A stretch of DNA of 64,000 nt from Mycolicibacterium duvalii (lineage in GTDB: Bacteria > Actinomycetota > Actinomycetes > Mycobacteriales > Mycobacteriaceae), in assembly GCF_010726645.1 (NCBI RefSeq), contig NZ_AP022563.1:4278001-4342000 (forward strand), written 5' to 3'. A program made the position numbers and the translations under genes. Shown here piece after piece: positions 1 to 8,736 of this stretch (its first letter is position 1; every line of letters begins with the position of its first letter). Under the pieces are notes generated by a model. It was not told the origin of the DNA, ran no database searches, and saw only the letters and a program-made list of their open reading frames with translations.

Positions 1-673
1 TGAACGGTCGGGTCAGCTCCGGCGACAGCTTGTGCGGGCTCTGCCGCACCCGGCGCACCCCCTGGGCGGTGTAGGCCATGGTGGACGGGATCTTGCCGAT
101 CTGGCGCAGGTGGTCGACGAATGCGGTCCGGACCAGCTCGCCTTTGGACGGCGGCGGCTCGGTGACGTAGGAGTCGCGGTCACCATCGGGTCCGGCCTGC
201 AGGTCCATCCCGCGGGCCAGCAGGTTCGCCGAGGCGACACCGTCGGCCAGGGCGTGGTGGATCTTGCCGAGCACGGCGATGCGCCCGTTGGCCAGACCCT
301 CGATCAGGTACATCTCCCACAGCGGCCGGCTGCGGTCCAGCGGCGTGCTGGCGATCCGGCCGACCGCCTCGTCGAGTTGGCGTCGACCGCCCGGAGCCTC
401 GACGCGATAGGGGCGGACGTGGTACTCCAAGTCGACTTCGGCGTTCTCCCGCCACATCGGATGGTGGAACTTGAACGGAATGTCGACCAGTTCCCAGCGG
501 AACGGATCGAGCTTGTAGAGCCGGCTGTGGATGACCTTGCGCAGCTCCTCGACACCGAAGGTGGCCCCACCGAGGTCGTCGAGTTCGACGACCGCCAGTT
601 TCAACGTGTGCATGTGCACGTTCGGCGTTTCGCTGTACAGCAGCACAGCGTCCCAGCCGCGGAGCCTCTTCAC
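1..673 (-). CDS. WS/DGAT family O-acyltransferase (Rv0221-like), N-terminal part
   Basis: This is the first 224 residues of a wax ester synthase/diacylglycerol acyltransferase; the gene runs off the left edge. Such enzymes esterify diacylglycerol or fatty alcohols with acyl-CoA to make storage lipid at the membrane. The active-site motif HHxxxDG is intact as HHALADG at residues 139-145, and the family motif PLDRSRPLW lies at 111-119. The GTG start is chosen because an AGGAGG Shine-Dalgarno sits about 8 bases upstream. It is followed by lipC 28 bases downstream of its start on the same strand, so lipC is probably transcribed ahead of it in one unit. Family assignment is secure; substrate is not visible. 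Confidence 0.9.
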   Translation of the reverse strand, partial: MKRLRGWDAVLLYSETPNVHMHTLKLAVVELDDLGGATFGVEELRKVIHSRLYKLDPFRWELVDIPFKFHHPMWRENAEVDLEYHVRPYRVEAPGGRRQLDEAVGRIASTPLDRSRPLWEMYLIEGLANGRIAVLGKIHHALADGVASANLLARGMDLQAGPDGDRDSYVTEPPPSKGELVRTAFVDHLRQIGKIPSTMAYTAQGVRRVRQSPHKLSPELTRPF

Positions 674-700
674 GCCAACACCTCCTGCTCGGGGAGGCGT

Positions 701-1924
701 CTATATAACCTCTTTGTTACCGACGAGGCTGTAGTTTCGGTGAATGTGGTTGAGGAACAAGCCGATTGCGGTCGACATGGCGCCGGTGCGGGCACCGTCG
801 GTCATGTCGAAGCCGTGCCCGGCGCCGGGTAGCTCGACGTAACCGACCACCGAGCGGGACACGTCGCGCATTCGTTCGACGAAGCTGCGTGCCTGCGCGA
901 CGGGGATCACGCTGTCTCCGGTGCCGTGCACCACCAGGAACGGCGGGGCGTCCGGATGCACCTGGGCGATCGGCGAGGCCTTGCGGAACACGTCGGGATG
1001 CTTGTCGATGGACCGCTTGACCACGACGCGCTCGAGGAAATCGACGAAGCGCACCCGCTCGACGGTGGACTTGTCCTCCCAGTCGTACCGGCCGTAGATC
1101 CCGACGACGGCGTCGACCGACGTGTCGGAACCCTCGGGCAGCTCGTCCTGGAATTCGGGATCGTTGGCGGTCAACCCGGCCAGCGCGGCCAGATGCCCGC
1201 CGGCCGAGGTTCCGGCCACCGCAACGAAGTTACGGTCGCCACCGAAGCGGTCCACATTGGCCCGCGCCCAGGCGATCGCCGTCTTGACGTCGGCGATGTG
1301 GGCAGGCCAGCGGTGGTGCGGCGAGACGCGGTAGTCGATGGACAGGCACACCCAGCCCTGCTGCGCCAGATGCGACATCAACGCGTAGCCCTGCAGCATC
1401 CGGCTGCCGTGCACCCATGCCCCACCGGGAACGAAGATCATCACCGGCGCGGGATGGGCGGGCAGGTCGTCGCGCCGCCACACATCGAGCAGCTGGGAGG
1501 GCCGCGGGCCGTACCGCACCGAGGTCTTGTGCACGTGGCGGCGGTGGTCACGCATCCGCCACAGCGGCGGGGTGCGCTCGGCAGCCGGCCACTCGATCTC
1601 CAGATCCTTCGGGTTGACGATGCTGCGCAGAGCCGCCTGGGTGACGGAGTTGGTGCAGTCACGCTGGGACTGCTTGAGTTTCGGATCGCCGGGGGTCAGC
1701 AGCGACTTCGTCGTCGCGTTGACGAAGTCGGGAGCGTGCCGCGCCCCCCAGATCGCCGCCGCAGCGAGCGCGCCGAGCGGCTCGAGATGTTTGCCAATCA
1801 CGGGCAACGAGGCGGATGCGACGCTGGCAGCCAGCATGAAGTCCGACGGGCCGGCCTTCCGCAGCCATTGCAGGCGGGTTGTCAAAGTAGGGCCGGGGTA
1901 CCGGACATCCGGTCGTTCCGTCAT
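701..1924 (-). CDS. lipC: Alpha/beta hydrolase esterase, LipC-like
   Basis: A 407-residue esterase of the HSL/LipN-like branch of alpha/beta hydrolases. The oxyanion motif appears as PGGAWVHG and the nucleophile elbow as GTSAGGHLA. An Asp in the HGTGDSVIP stretch and a His in GAGHGFD near the C-terminus complete a plausible catalytic triad. The long N-terminal region of about 130 residues before the hydrolase core matches the LipC type rather than short esterases. The ATG at 1924 is preferred to one 11 codons upstream because the protein then begins close to the family length of about 403. Synteny with the WS/DGAT gene just downstream repeats the Rv0220-Rv0221 order. Confidence 0.85.
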   Translation of the reverse strand: MTERPDVRYPGPTLTTRLQWLRKAGPSDFMLAASVASASLPVIGKHLEPLGALAAAAIWGARHAPDFVNATTKSLLTPGDPKLKQSQRDCTNSVTQAALRSIVNPKDLEIEWPAAERTPPLWRMRDHRRHVHKTSVRYGPRPSQLLDVWRRDDLPAHPAPVMIFVPGGAWVHGSRMLQGYALMSHLAQQGWVCLSIDYRVSPHHRWPAHIADVKTAIAWARANVDRFGGDRNFVAVAGTSAGGHLAALAGLTANDPEFQDELPEGSDTSVDAVVGIYGRYDWEDKSTVERVRFVDFLERVVVKRSIDKHPDVFRKASPIAQVHPDAPPFLVVHGTGDSVIPVAQARSFVERMRDVSRSVVGYVELPGAGHGFDMTDGARTGAMSTAIGLFLNHIHRNYSLVGNKEVI

Positions 1925-2007
1925 GGCGCTTACCGTACCCCCGGAATCAGATCCCAAACGGACAATCTGGACGAAGTTGTCTACTCATTTTTCGGCTGTA
2001 GTCAATT

Positions 2008-2023
2008 TGTGATGCCAGTCACA
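2008..2023. promoter_or_regulatory. CRP-type operator (TGTGA-N6-TCACA)
   Basis: The bases TGTGATGCCAGTCACA form a perfect match to the cAMP receptor protein consensus: two TGTGA/TCACA half-sites separated by six bases. The site lies 50 bases upstream of the acyl-CoA dehydrogenase start at 2073 and 84 bases upstream of the divergent lipC start. Mycobacterial CRP (Rv3676 family) is known to bind this consensus. Whether it activates or represses here cannot be read from sequence alone. Confidence 0.75.
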
Positions 2024-2072
2024 TCTGACGCTCTCCGGTCTTGCGGTGCGCGGCGTCGGTAGGTTCAGCGGC

Positions 2073-4235
2073 GTGAACAAGTCTGCGCTTGCGATCACCG
2101 ACGACCATCTGGCCCTCGCCGACGCCGCGGCCGGCCAGCTCGACCGCCTCGACGCCCTGGGCAAGGCCCGTGCGACCCTCGCGGACAGGGAAGCTCATCC
2201 ACCCGAAATCTGGTCGGCAGCAACGGAACTGGGCTGGCTCGGGCTGGCGGTCGGCGAGGAGCACGGCGGTTCCGGCTTCGGCCTGTCCGAGTTGGCGGTG
2301 GTGGCCGAATGCCAGGCCCGCCGGTTGTGTCCCGGTCCGTTCCTGCCCACCGCGGTCGCCGCCGTGGTCCTCGACCGATGCGCGGACGGCGACCTCCGCG
2401 GCGCCCTGCTTCCGGGGCTGACCAGCGGGGAAACCATCGCCGGCGTCGGCCCGGCCGGCACGGTGACCGCCGGCGACGACCTGCAGGTCACCGGCGTCGA
2501 CGAGGCGGTTCTGGGCGCGCCGGACGCCGACATCCTGGTCCTGCTCGCCGGCGACGACGTGGCGGTCGTGGACCGCCACGCCGACGGGGTGTCGGTGACC
2601 CCGCTGAATTCCCTGGACACCACCCGCACGCTGGGCCGGGTCGAACTCTCCGGCGTCGCGCTGCCCGCCGACCGCGTGTTGCGCGGGGCGGCCCGGCGCG
2701 CCCGGGTGGTGTTCCGGATCCTGGCCGCCGCCGAGGCCGTCGGCGTCGCATGGGCCACGCTGGACATGGCGGTCGGCTACGCCAAGGTCCGCGAGCAGTT
2801 CGGCCGCACCATCGGCACTTTCCAGGCGGTCAAACACCACGCTGCCAACATGCTGGTCGCTGCCGAGACCGCCACCGCCGCGATCTGGGACGCGGCGCGC
2901 TCCGACGACCTGGACGAGGCCGAGTTCGCCGCCGCGGTCGCCGCGCTGCTGGCCTCGCGCGCCGCAATCTTCAACGTGCAGAACAACATCCAGCTGCACG
3001 GTGGTATCGGCTTCACCTGGGAGCATGACGCGCACCTGTACTTGCGGCGCGGTCGGACGCTGGCGGCGCTGCTGGCCGCCGGCGCCGACCCGGCCTTCGA
3101 CATCGTCGACCTGCAGCGCGCCGGACAGGCACACGGGGCGTCGTTCTCGCTGCCCCCGGAGGCCGACGAGTACCGCAGCCAGGCGCGCGAGGCGGCACAG
3201 CGGATTGCCGGGCTGCCGGCCGAGCGGCAACGCGACGCGCTGGTCGAGTCGGGGTACTTCGTCCCGCACTGGCCGCGACCCTGGGGCCGTGGCGCCGACG
3301 TCCTCGAGCAGTTGGTGATCGAAGAAGAGTTCTCCGACATCCCCCGCGCCGACATGGGCATCACCGGCTGGGTCGCCCTGACCATCGCCCAGGCCGGTAC
3401 CGACGAGCAGCGCGAGCGGTGGGTGGAGCCGGTGCTGCGCGGCGAGGTGATGTGGTGCCAGTTGTTCTCTGAACCCGGCGCGGGTTCGGACGCGGCTGCG
3501 GTGCGCACGGCGGCCAAGAAGGTCGACGGGGGCTGGCGAGTCACCGGGCAGAAGGTGTGGACCAGCCTGGCGCACATGTGCCAGTGGGGGCTGGCGACGG
3601 TGCGCACCGACTTCGACGCGCCCAAGCACGCCGGCGTGACGATGATGGCGATCGACATGTCCGCCGACGGCGTCACCGTCAACCCGCTGCGCGGCATCAC
3701 CGGTGACTCCCACTTCAACGAGGTGTTCTTCGACGACGTGTTCGTGCCGGACTCCGACGTCGTCGGCGACGTGAACAAGGGCTGGCTGGTCGCGCGCGCG
3801 ACGCTGGGCAACGAGCGCGTGTCGATCGGCGGCGGGTCCGGCGCACCGACCGCCGTCGCCCCGGCCGACCTGGTGGGGTTGCTCGATCGCGCGCCCGATG
3901 GCGACACGCAGGTGCGGCGCGCCGCCGAGGTGCTCGCCGAGCTGCACACGCTGAAGCTGTTGAACCTGCGTCGCGCCACCCGGGCCATCTCGGGGGCCGA
4001 ACCCGGGCCGGAGGGCAACGTCACCAAGCTGCTGGTCGCCGAGTCGGGTCAGCGGCTGACCGAGCTGGCGCTCGACCTGACCGGCGTTGCCGCGGTCACC
4101 GGAGCGAACGAGCACCTGACGCTGGCCTACCTGGGCAACCGGGCGATGACGATCGCCGGCGGCACCTCCGAGATCACCCGCAACACCATCGCCGAGCGCA
4201 TCCTCGGCCTGCCGCGCGACCCGCTGCTGAAGTGA
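2073..4235 (+). CDS. Double-domain acyl-CoA dehydrogenase (FadE6-like)
   Basis: A 720-residue flavoprotein built of two fused acyl-CoA dehydrogenase units, roughly residues 10-355 and 370-715. The first unit ends with the HGGIGFTWEHDAHLYLRRGR motif; the second contains WCQLFSEPGAGSD and the closing segment AGGTSEITRNTIAERILGLP. The total length is close to M. tuberculosis FadE6 (731 residues), but it lies in a different neighbourhood, so orthology is only suggested. Where medium-chain enzymes have the catalytic Glu (YEGT), the second unit has Gly, so the base may be the Glu of TWEHD in the first unit; that is inference. The GTG at 2073 starts the recognisable N-terminus. The stop overlaps the lipW-like start. 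Confidence 0.85.
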   Translation: MNKSALAITDDHLALADAAAGQLDRLDALGKARATLADREAHPPEIWSAATELGWLGLAVGEEHGGSGFGLSELAVVAECQARRLCPGPFLPTAVAAVVLDRCADGDLRGALLPGLTSGETIAGVGPAGTVTAGDDLQVTGVDEAVLGAPDADILVLLAGDDVAVVDRHADGVSVTPLNSLDTTRTLGRVELSGVALPADRVLRGAARRARVVFRILAAAEAVGVAWATLDMAVGYAKVREQFGRTIGTFQAVKHHAANMLVAAETATAAIWDAARSDDLDEAEFAAAVAALLASRAAIFNVQNNIQLHGGIGFTWEHDAHLYLRRGRTLAALLAAGADPAFDIVDLQRAGQAHGASFSLPPEADEYRSQAREAAQRIAGLPAERQRDALVESGYFVPHWPRPWGRGADVLEQLVIEEEFSDIPRADMGITGWVALTIAQAGTDEQRERWVEPVLRGEVMWCQLFSEPGAGSDAAAVRTAAKKVDGGWRVTGQKVWTSLAHMCQWGLATVRTDFDAPKHAGVTMMAIDMSADGVTVNPLRGITGDSHFNEVFFDDVFVPDSDVVGDVNKGWLVARATLGNERVSIGGGSGAPTAVAPADLVGLLDRAPDGDTQVRRAAEVLAELHTLKLLNLRRATRAISGAEPGPEGNVTKLLVAESGQRLTELALDLTGVAAVTGANEHLTLAYLGNRAMTIAGGTSEITRNTIAERILGLPRDPLLK

Positions 4236-5185
4236 CCGACATGTCCCCGGCGCCACGACGCCGTCCGCATACTGGGCGGGTGCCGAAAGTGGAGTTTCAC
4301 CCCGAGCTGCGCCGCAGTGCGCGCCTGCTGCCCAAACAGATGATCAACCCGACGACGCTGCCGTTCGTGCGGGCGGCGAGCCGGTTGATGTGGCGTAACG
4401 CCCGCGACGCCGCCGAGGCCCTGACCCTGTCCTCCGGGGTCGAGGTGCGCCTGCACCGGCCGGCGCGCGCGACCGGAACCGGTCCCGCGCTGCTGTGGAT
4501 CCACGGCGGTGGCTACGTCATCGGCGATGCCGCCCAGGATGACGTGCTGTGCCGGCGGTTCGCCGACGAACTCGGCGCGACCGTGGTCGCAGTCAACTAC
4601 CGGTTGGCACCCGAACACCCGTATCCGACTCCGCTGGAGGACTGCTACACCGCGCTGCGCTGGATGCGGGCGCTGCCCGCCGTCGACCCCGCGCGGGTGG
4701 CGATCGGGGGCGCGAGCGCCGGCGGCGGGCTCGCGGCCGCGCTGGCGCTGCTGGCCCGAGATCGCGGCGAGATCGACGTCGCCGCACAGCTTCTCGTCTA
4801 CCCGATGCTCGACGACCGCACGGTGGAGCGCACGGATCTCGACCATCCGGGCCATCGGCTGTGGAACCAGTCCAGCAACAAATTCGGCTGGTCGGCCTAC
4901 CTCAAGGACGCCGACCGCGATGTAGCGGTCCCGGCCCGCCGCACCGACCTGGCCGGGCTGCCGCCGGCATGGATCGGCGTCGGAACGCTGGACCTCTTTC
5001 ACGACGAGGACGTGGCCTACGCGCAGCGGCTGCGCGACGCGAGCGTGCGCTGCGAGGTGATGATCGTCGACGGCGCGTTCCACGGCTTCGACGGCATCGC
5101 CCCGAAGGCGTCGGTGTCGCGGAAGTTCTTCGCCAGCCAGTGCGCGCTGCTGCGCGACGTGTTCGCCGCTCCCGCGGCGGCGTGA
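4232..5185 (+). CDS. lipW: Alpha/beta hydrolase esterase, LipW-like
   Basis: A 317-residue esterase of the hormone-sensitive lipase family. HGGGYVIG at residues 91-98 supplies the oxyanion hole, GGASAGG at 159-165 carries the nucleophile Ser162, and GTLDLFHDED plus GAFHGFDG supply the likely Asp and His. The GTG start at 4232 overlaps the stop of the upstream acyl-CoA dehydrogenase by four bases, indicating translational coupling; an ATG at 4241 is an alternative. The M. tuberculosis counterpart lipW is likewise next to the Rv0216 and fadE3 genes, though here two extra genes intervene. Confidence 0.85.
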   Translation: MTDMSPAPRRRPHTGRVPKVEFHPELRRSARLLPKQMINPTTLPFVRAASRLMWRNARDAAEALTLSSGVEVRLHRPARATGTGPALLWIHGGGYVIGDAAQDDVLCRRFADELGATVVAVNYRLAPEHPYPTPLEDCYTALRWMRALPAVDPARVAIGGASAGGGLAAALALLARDRGEIDVAAQLLVYPMLDDRTVERTDLDHPGHRLWNQSSNKFGWSAYLKDADRDVAVPARRTDLAGLPPAWIGVGTLDLFHDEDVAYAQRLRDASVRCEVMIVDGAFHGFDGIAPKASVSRKFFASQCALLRDVFAAPAAA

Positions 5186-5204
5186 TCCGGTCGGTCTCGC
5201 GCGG

Positions 5205-6485
5205 TCAGTCCCGCCGGTAGACCACCTCACCGGCGATGACCGTCGCCGCGACCATCCCGGCGTCGAGTTCGGCCAGCGTTTCGTCCGGCGGCGTGGACAG
5301 CAGGCACAGGTCCGCGGCCGCGCCGACGGTCACGGTGCGCGGGACGGCGGGGCGCTGCGGCTCCCCGGTGAACAGGGTCAGCGCGTCGGCCGGCGAGATT
5401 CGTTCGGCCGCACCGAGAACGGCGCCCGACGGAGTACGCCGATAGACCGCCGCCCGCATCGCCGCCCACGGGTCCGGCCGGCCGAACGGCGCATCGGTGG
5501 ACAGGGCCACCGCGACACCGGCGCGCCGCAGTGACGCCACCCGCCACAGCTCATGGTGCTCGGCTTCGGGCACATCGGTCAGGTACTCGTCGCCGCGCTC
5601 GGCCACGAAGTTGGGCTGGGTGACGACGGTCGCGCCGCCGGCCGCCAGCAGAGCCATGCTGCCATCGGGGACGACGGCGGCATGCTCGATCCGGTCGAAC
5701 CGGTGGCGACCCGCGCAGCGCAGCGCCTCCAACGCCACGACCAGCTGCGCTGCCGTCACGCAGTGCAGCGCCACCGGTATGTCCCCGGCGTGGCGTTCGG
5801 CGATCCAGCCGGTGAGCTCGTCGAGGTCGAGGGCGTCGTCGTGCAGGATGCGTTTCCCCGGCGCCAGCACCCACAGGCTCTGACGCAGCTCGCCGACCAG
5901 CCCGGCGTCGTCGAGATCCGGTGTGGCATCGGTGATTCCGGTGACACCGAACGAGCTGAGCAACTCCCCGAACGCCGTCACATCCAGCTGCGCGCGCTGC
6001 AGCGCAGCCGACCAGCGCGGGTCGGCGCTGGACAGCACCCCGTCGGGGTGACCGGCCAGGCCCAACCGGGCCAGGCCCGCCGAGTTCACGAACCACTGCA
6101 CGCCGCTGCGGTGCTGGATTCGCACCGGGACAGTCGGACACAGGGCGTCGAGGACGGACCGATCCAACGGTCCCGCGGCGGCCTCGTGGTAGCCGACGGC
6201 ACGCACCCAGCCGTCGCGGTCGGGCGCACGGGTGACCAGCACCCGCCCCAGGTGGCCGGCGTCGGCGACATCCTCGGGACCGACCCGCACCGACGCCGCC
6301 GCCGCGGCCGCCGCCCGCACATGCAGGTGGTGATCATGCAGTCCCGGGATCACCGTGCCGCCCGCGGCGTCGTGGACGAGTTCGCCAGGCAACGGCGGTA
6401 TCTCGGCGGCCATCGCCACGATCCGCCGGTCCGCGCGGATGTCGGTGCGCGTGCCGTCGAGCAGGGTGGCGCGGGTGATCAGCAC
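5205..6485 (-). CDS. Metal-dependent amidohydrolase (amidohydrolase 3 / YtcJ-like)
   Basis: A 426-residue TIM-barrel amidohydrolase. The metal-binding HxH is at His53 and His55 within VIPGLHDHHLHVRA. Further candidate ligands are the His in VALHCVTAAQL, the His in RIEHAAVVPD and the Asp in LSTDAPFGRPDPW, in the order expected for the superfamily. N- and C-terminal segments form the small beta-sandwich typical of these enzymes. The GTG start overlaps the last seven bases of the upstream CaiB-type gene, so the two are translated together. That pairing suggests a hydrolase acting on a substrate or product of the CoA-transferase step. The actual substrate is unknown. Confidence 0.8.
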   Translation of the reverse strand: MLITRATLLDGTRTDIRADRRIVAMAAEIPPLPGELVHDAAGGTVIPGLHDHHLHVRAAAAAAASVRVGPEDVADAGHLGRVLVTRAPDRDGWVRAVGYHEAAAGPLDRSVLDALCPTVPVRIQHRSGVQWFVNSAGLARLGLAGHPDGVLSSADPRWSAALQRAQLDVTAFGELLSSFGVTGITDATPDLDDAGLVGELRQSLWVLAPGKRILHDDALDLDELTGWIAERHAGDIPVALHCVTAAQLVVALEALRCAGRHRFDRIEHAAVVPDGSMALLAAGGATVVTQPNFVAERGDEYLTDVPEAEHHELWRVASLRRAGVAVALSTDAPFGRPDPWAAMRAAVYRRTPSGAVLGAAERISPADALTLFTGEPQRPAVPRTVTVGAAADLCLLSTPPDETLAELDAGMVAATVIAGEVVYRRD

Positions 6486-7588
6486 GCCCCGGCCAACCGC
6501 CGCGCGACGATCCGATCCACGGCGTCGTTGTCGGCTCCGAGTTCCGCAGCGGTTCGCGAAACGCTGGGAGCCACAGCGGGTTCGACGCCGCCGGCCCGGG
6601 CCAGTGGCGCGTACCCGGCGGCCACCGCCGCCATCGCGATGTCGACCAACTCCCCACCCCCGCGCCGGCGGGACGTCAGCACCGCGTGCGCGGCGTGCAA
6701 CCCGGTCAGCGGGTCGGCGATCGCGTCGCCGCAGAACTGTGGCGCATCGGCGGCACCGCAGGTCAATCCGCCGGCCACGGCGGCGTCGTCACCGAAGGCC
6801 ACCCAGTCCGCGCGGGGTCCGTCGACGCCGTGCCCGGTGATGCGCAGCCACACCCGGCCGGGGCGCGCCGGCACCTGGTGCGGTCCCAACCCGCGACGCA
6901 CCAGCGCCTGCGGCCGGGAGGACTCGATGACGATGTCGGCGGCGGCCAACAGTGCGCGCAGACCGGCGGGATGCGCGAAATCTGCGCAATAGGACAGCTT
7001 TCCGCCGTTGACCCAGTCGAAGAAGGACCGCGGGCCGGCGCGGGTGCCGTCGGGCCGGGACACGCTCTCCACCTTGACCACCGTGGCTCCGGCGCCGGCC
7101 AGCAGCGACGCGCACAGCGGGCCCGCCCACATCGACGACAGATCGACGATCAACGTGTCGGCCGGCGGCCCGGCCCCGGGCTCCCCCAGCCGTGTCACCA
7201 CCGGCGGGCCCGGCTCGGCTTCCCCGTGCACCCCGACCGGCAGCCCGAGCAACCGGGCGCGCTGCGCGAACGCCACCACGCCGGTCTCGCGGACCCGCCG
7301 CGCCACCGCGCCCCACGGGTCCTCGACGGAGTCGGCGTCGACGAGCGCCGGCACTGTGTCGACGTCGTCGGGACGCGACAGCGTCAGCGCGCACCACCCG
7401 TCGGGCCCGCGCAGCATCCGCGTCGCACCGCCGGCCGAGATGCGACCCGGGCCCGGCAAGTCCAGCAGCGCCGCCCGCCCGGTCAGCAGGACACGGGCGT
7501 CGACGTCGGATCCGCCCATCGCGGCGACTTCCCGCGCGGTGGCGCGCGCGCGTTCCACCACGGCGCCGGGGACGGTCAGTGCGGTCAC
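6479..7588 (-). CDS. CaiB/BaiF-type (family III) CoA-transferase
   Basis: A 369-residue protein of the family III CoA-transferases, which move CoA between carboxylic acids such as carnitine, bile acids or racemised methyl-branched acyl groups. The signature is in LIVDLSSMWAGPLCASLLAGAGATVVKVES around residues 150-180, followed by ADIVIESSRPQAL and a RLGPHQ-like stretch. The first 140 residues resemble a shortened preceding lobe rather than the usual start, so this may be a divergent subfamily. It is somewhat shorter than typical members of about 400 residues. The gene overlaps the amidohydrolase downstream and is preceded by the MaoC gene 35 bases upstream on the same strand. Confidence 0.8.
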   Translation of the reverse strand: MTALTVPGAVVERARATAREVAAMGGSDVDARVLLTGRAALLDLPGPGRISAGGATRMLRGPDGWCALTLSRPDDVDTVPALVDADSVEDPWGAVARRVRETGVVAFAQRARLLGLPVGVHGEAEPGPPVVTRLGEPGAGPPADTLIVDLSSMWAGPLCASLLAGAGATVVKVESVSRPDGTRAGPRSFFDWVNGGKLSYCADFAHPAGLRALLAAADIVIESSRPQALVRRGLGPHQVPARPGRVWLRITGHGVDGPRADWVAFGDDAAVAGGLTCGAADAPQFCGDAIADPLTGLHAAHAVLTSRRRGGGELVDIAMAAVAAGYAPLARAGGVEPAVAPSVSRTAAELGADNDAVDRIVARRLAGAC

Positions 7589-7623
7589 GGATCCATTGTG
7601 TCCATTGTGTCCGAACGCGGTGT

Positions 7624-8658
7624 TCAGAACATCAGCGCGGTGAACCGCCAGTCCAGCACCTGCCGGTCGGCGGCCCCGTCACCGGCGCCACCCTCGGCCA
7701 CTGCGAACACGACCGAACGCAGGTGCAACACCCCGCCGCGACCCGGGGCCGACGGCTCGGCGCGTTCGACGGTCAGCTCGCTGTAGAGCGTGTCCTGCTC
7801 GTGGACCGGGCCGGTGTGATCACATGACTGCCAACCCAGCACCGTCACCAGATTGGGCAGCAGCCGGCAGGCCTGCGCCAACGCCAGACCGATGGTGTGC
7901 CCGCCGTAGACCAGGCGCTGCCCGGCGACCCGCGAATCATGGTGGGTGGCAGCGATGTTCATCGACAACCGGGCCAACTCGGGCGCACTGCTCACCACGT
8001 CGGCGGTGCTGTGCCCCACCGCGCCGGCCAACGCCGGATCGAAATGCGGGCCGGCCACCCGCGCGCGGTAGGCCTCGGCATCCCAGTCGGCGGTCGGGTC
8101 GGGAGCGGGCCCGAGGTCGGCACCGACCGCCGCGAGGTCGTCGTCGTGGCCGGTGTCGACGCCGTCGGAGCGCAGCGGCAGCATCGCGCACCGGTAGAAG
8201 TCGAGCACCAACCGCCCGACACCGTCGATGGTCGTCATCCGCAACGCGGCCAGCCCGGTCGGCGCCCGGCCGGGCTTCGCGGAGTTCTGCTTGAGTCCGA
8301 CCACCTCGGTACGGGTGAACAGCGTGTCCCCGAGGATCGGGAAGCGGTAGAAGCGCAGCCCGCGGTAGAACAGGTTGGCCTTGACCCGCTGGGTGACCAG
8401 CGTGGACTGCCCGATCGCGACGTCGCAGACCAATCCGGGGTGGGCCAGCGCGGCGGTGGCGCCGGTGACGCCGGCCGACAGCTCGGCGTCGAGCGGGAGA
8501 CGCAGCCGATCCCCGAGGATGGCCTGGTGGGCTGCCGCGACGCCCGGCGTCAGCGTCATCGAGGGGGCCGAGTCGAACACCTGCCCGACGTGCAGGTCCT
8601 CGAAGAACGGTCCGTCGGCGAATTGGCCGTACAAAGTCACAGCTGGCCATGCTGGCAT
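7624..8658 (-). CDS. Double-hotdog MaoC-like hydratase (Rv0216-like)
   Basis: A 344-residue protein with two hotdog folds, the size and layout of M. tuberculosis Rv0216 (337 residues), a structurally known double-hotdog protein. The N-terminal half contains GPFFEDLHVGQVFDSAPSMTLT and HQAILGDRLRLPLD; the C-terminal half contains HDSRVAGQRLVYGGHTIGLALAQA, which resembles the hydratase-2 motif. It is expected to act on an acyl-CoA, but Rv0216 has no settled substrate. The ATG at 8658 is chosen because homologues begin near MPAWPAVTLYGQ; no strong ribosome site is seen. It is divergent from fadE3 across about 80 bases. Confidence 0.85.
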   Translation of the reverse strand: MPAWPAVTLYGQFADGPFFEDLHVGQVFDSAPSMTLTPGVAAAHQAILGDRLRLPLDAELSAGVTGATAALAHPGLVCDVAIGQSTLVTQRVKANLFYRGLRFYRFPILGDTLFTRTEVVGLKQNSAKPGRAPTGLAALRMTTIDGVGRLVLDFYRCAMLPLRSDGVDTGHDDDLAAVGADLGPAPDPTADWDAEAYRARVAGPHFDPALAGAVGHSTADVVSSAPELARLSMNIAATHHDSRVAGQRLVYGGHTIGLALAQACRLLPNLVTVLGWQSCDHTGPVHEQDTLYSELTVERAEPSAPGRGGVLHLRSVVFAVAEGGAGDGAADRQVLDWRFTALMF

Positions 8659-8736
8659 CGCGTTCTGCAGAGTGTCAACGGCGCGGGCCAAATGGCCGTA
8701 CCTTTACCGAGACCACCGAGGCAGTGAGGAGGCGCC

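Noticed and set aside
32..832. A long plus-strand open frame opposite the WS/DGAT and lipC ends
   Set aside because: It is antisense to two well-supported genes and its translation has no recognisable family; high GC content produces such frames throughout the window.
2019..4256. A 745-codon minus-strand frame covering the acyl-CoA dehydrogenase
   Set aside because: It is the antisense shadow of a clear two-domain FadE gene; its translation is low-complexity Arg/Gly/Gln/Ala with no domain.
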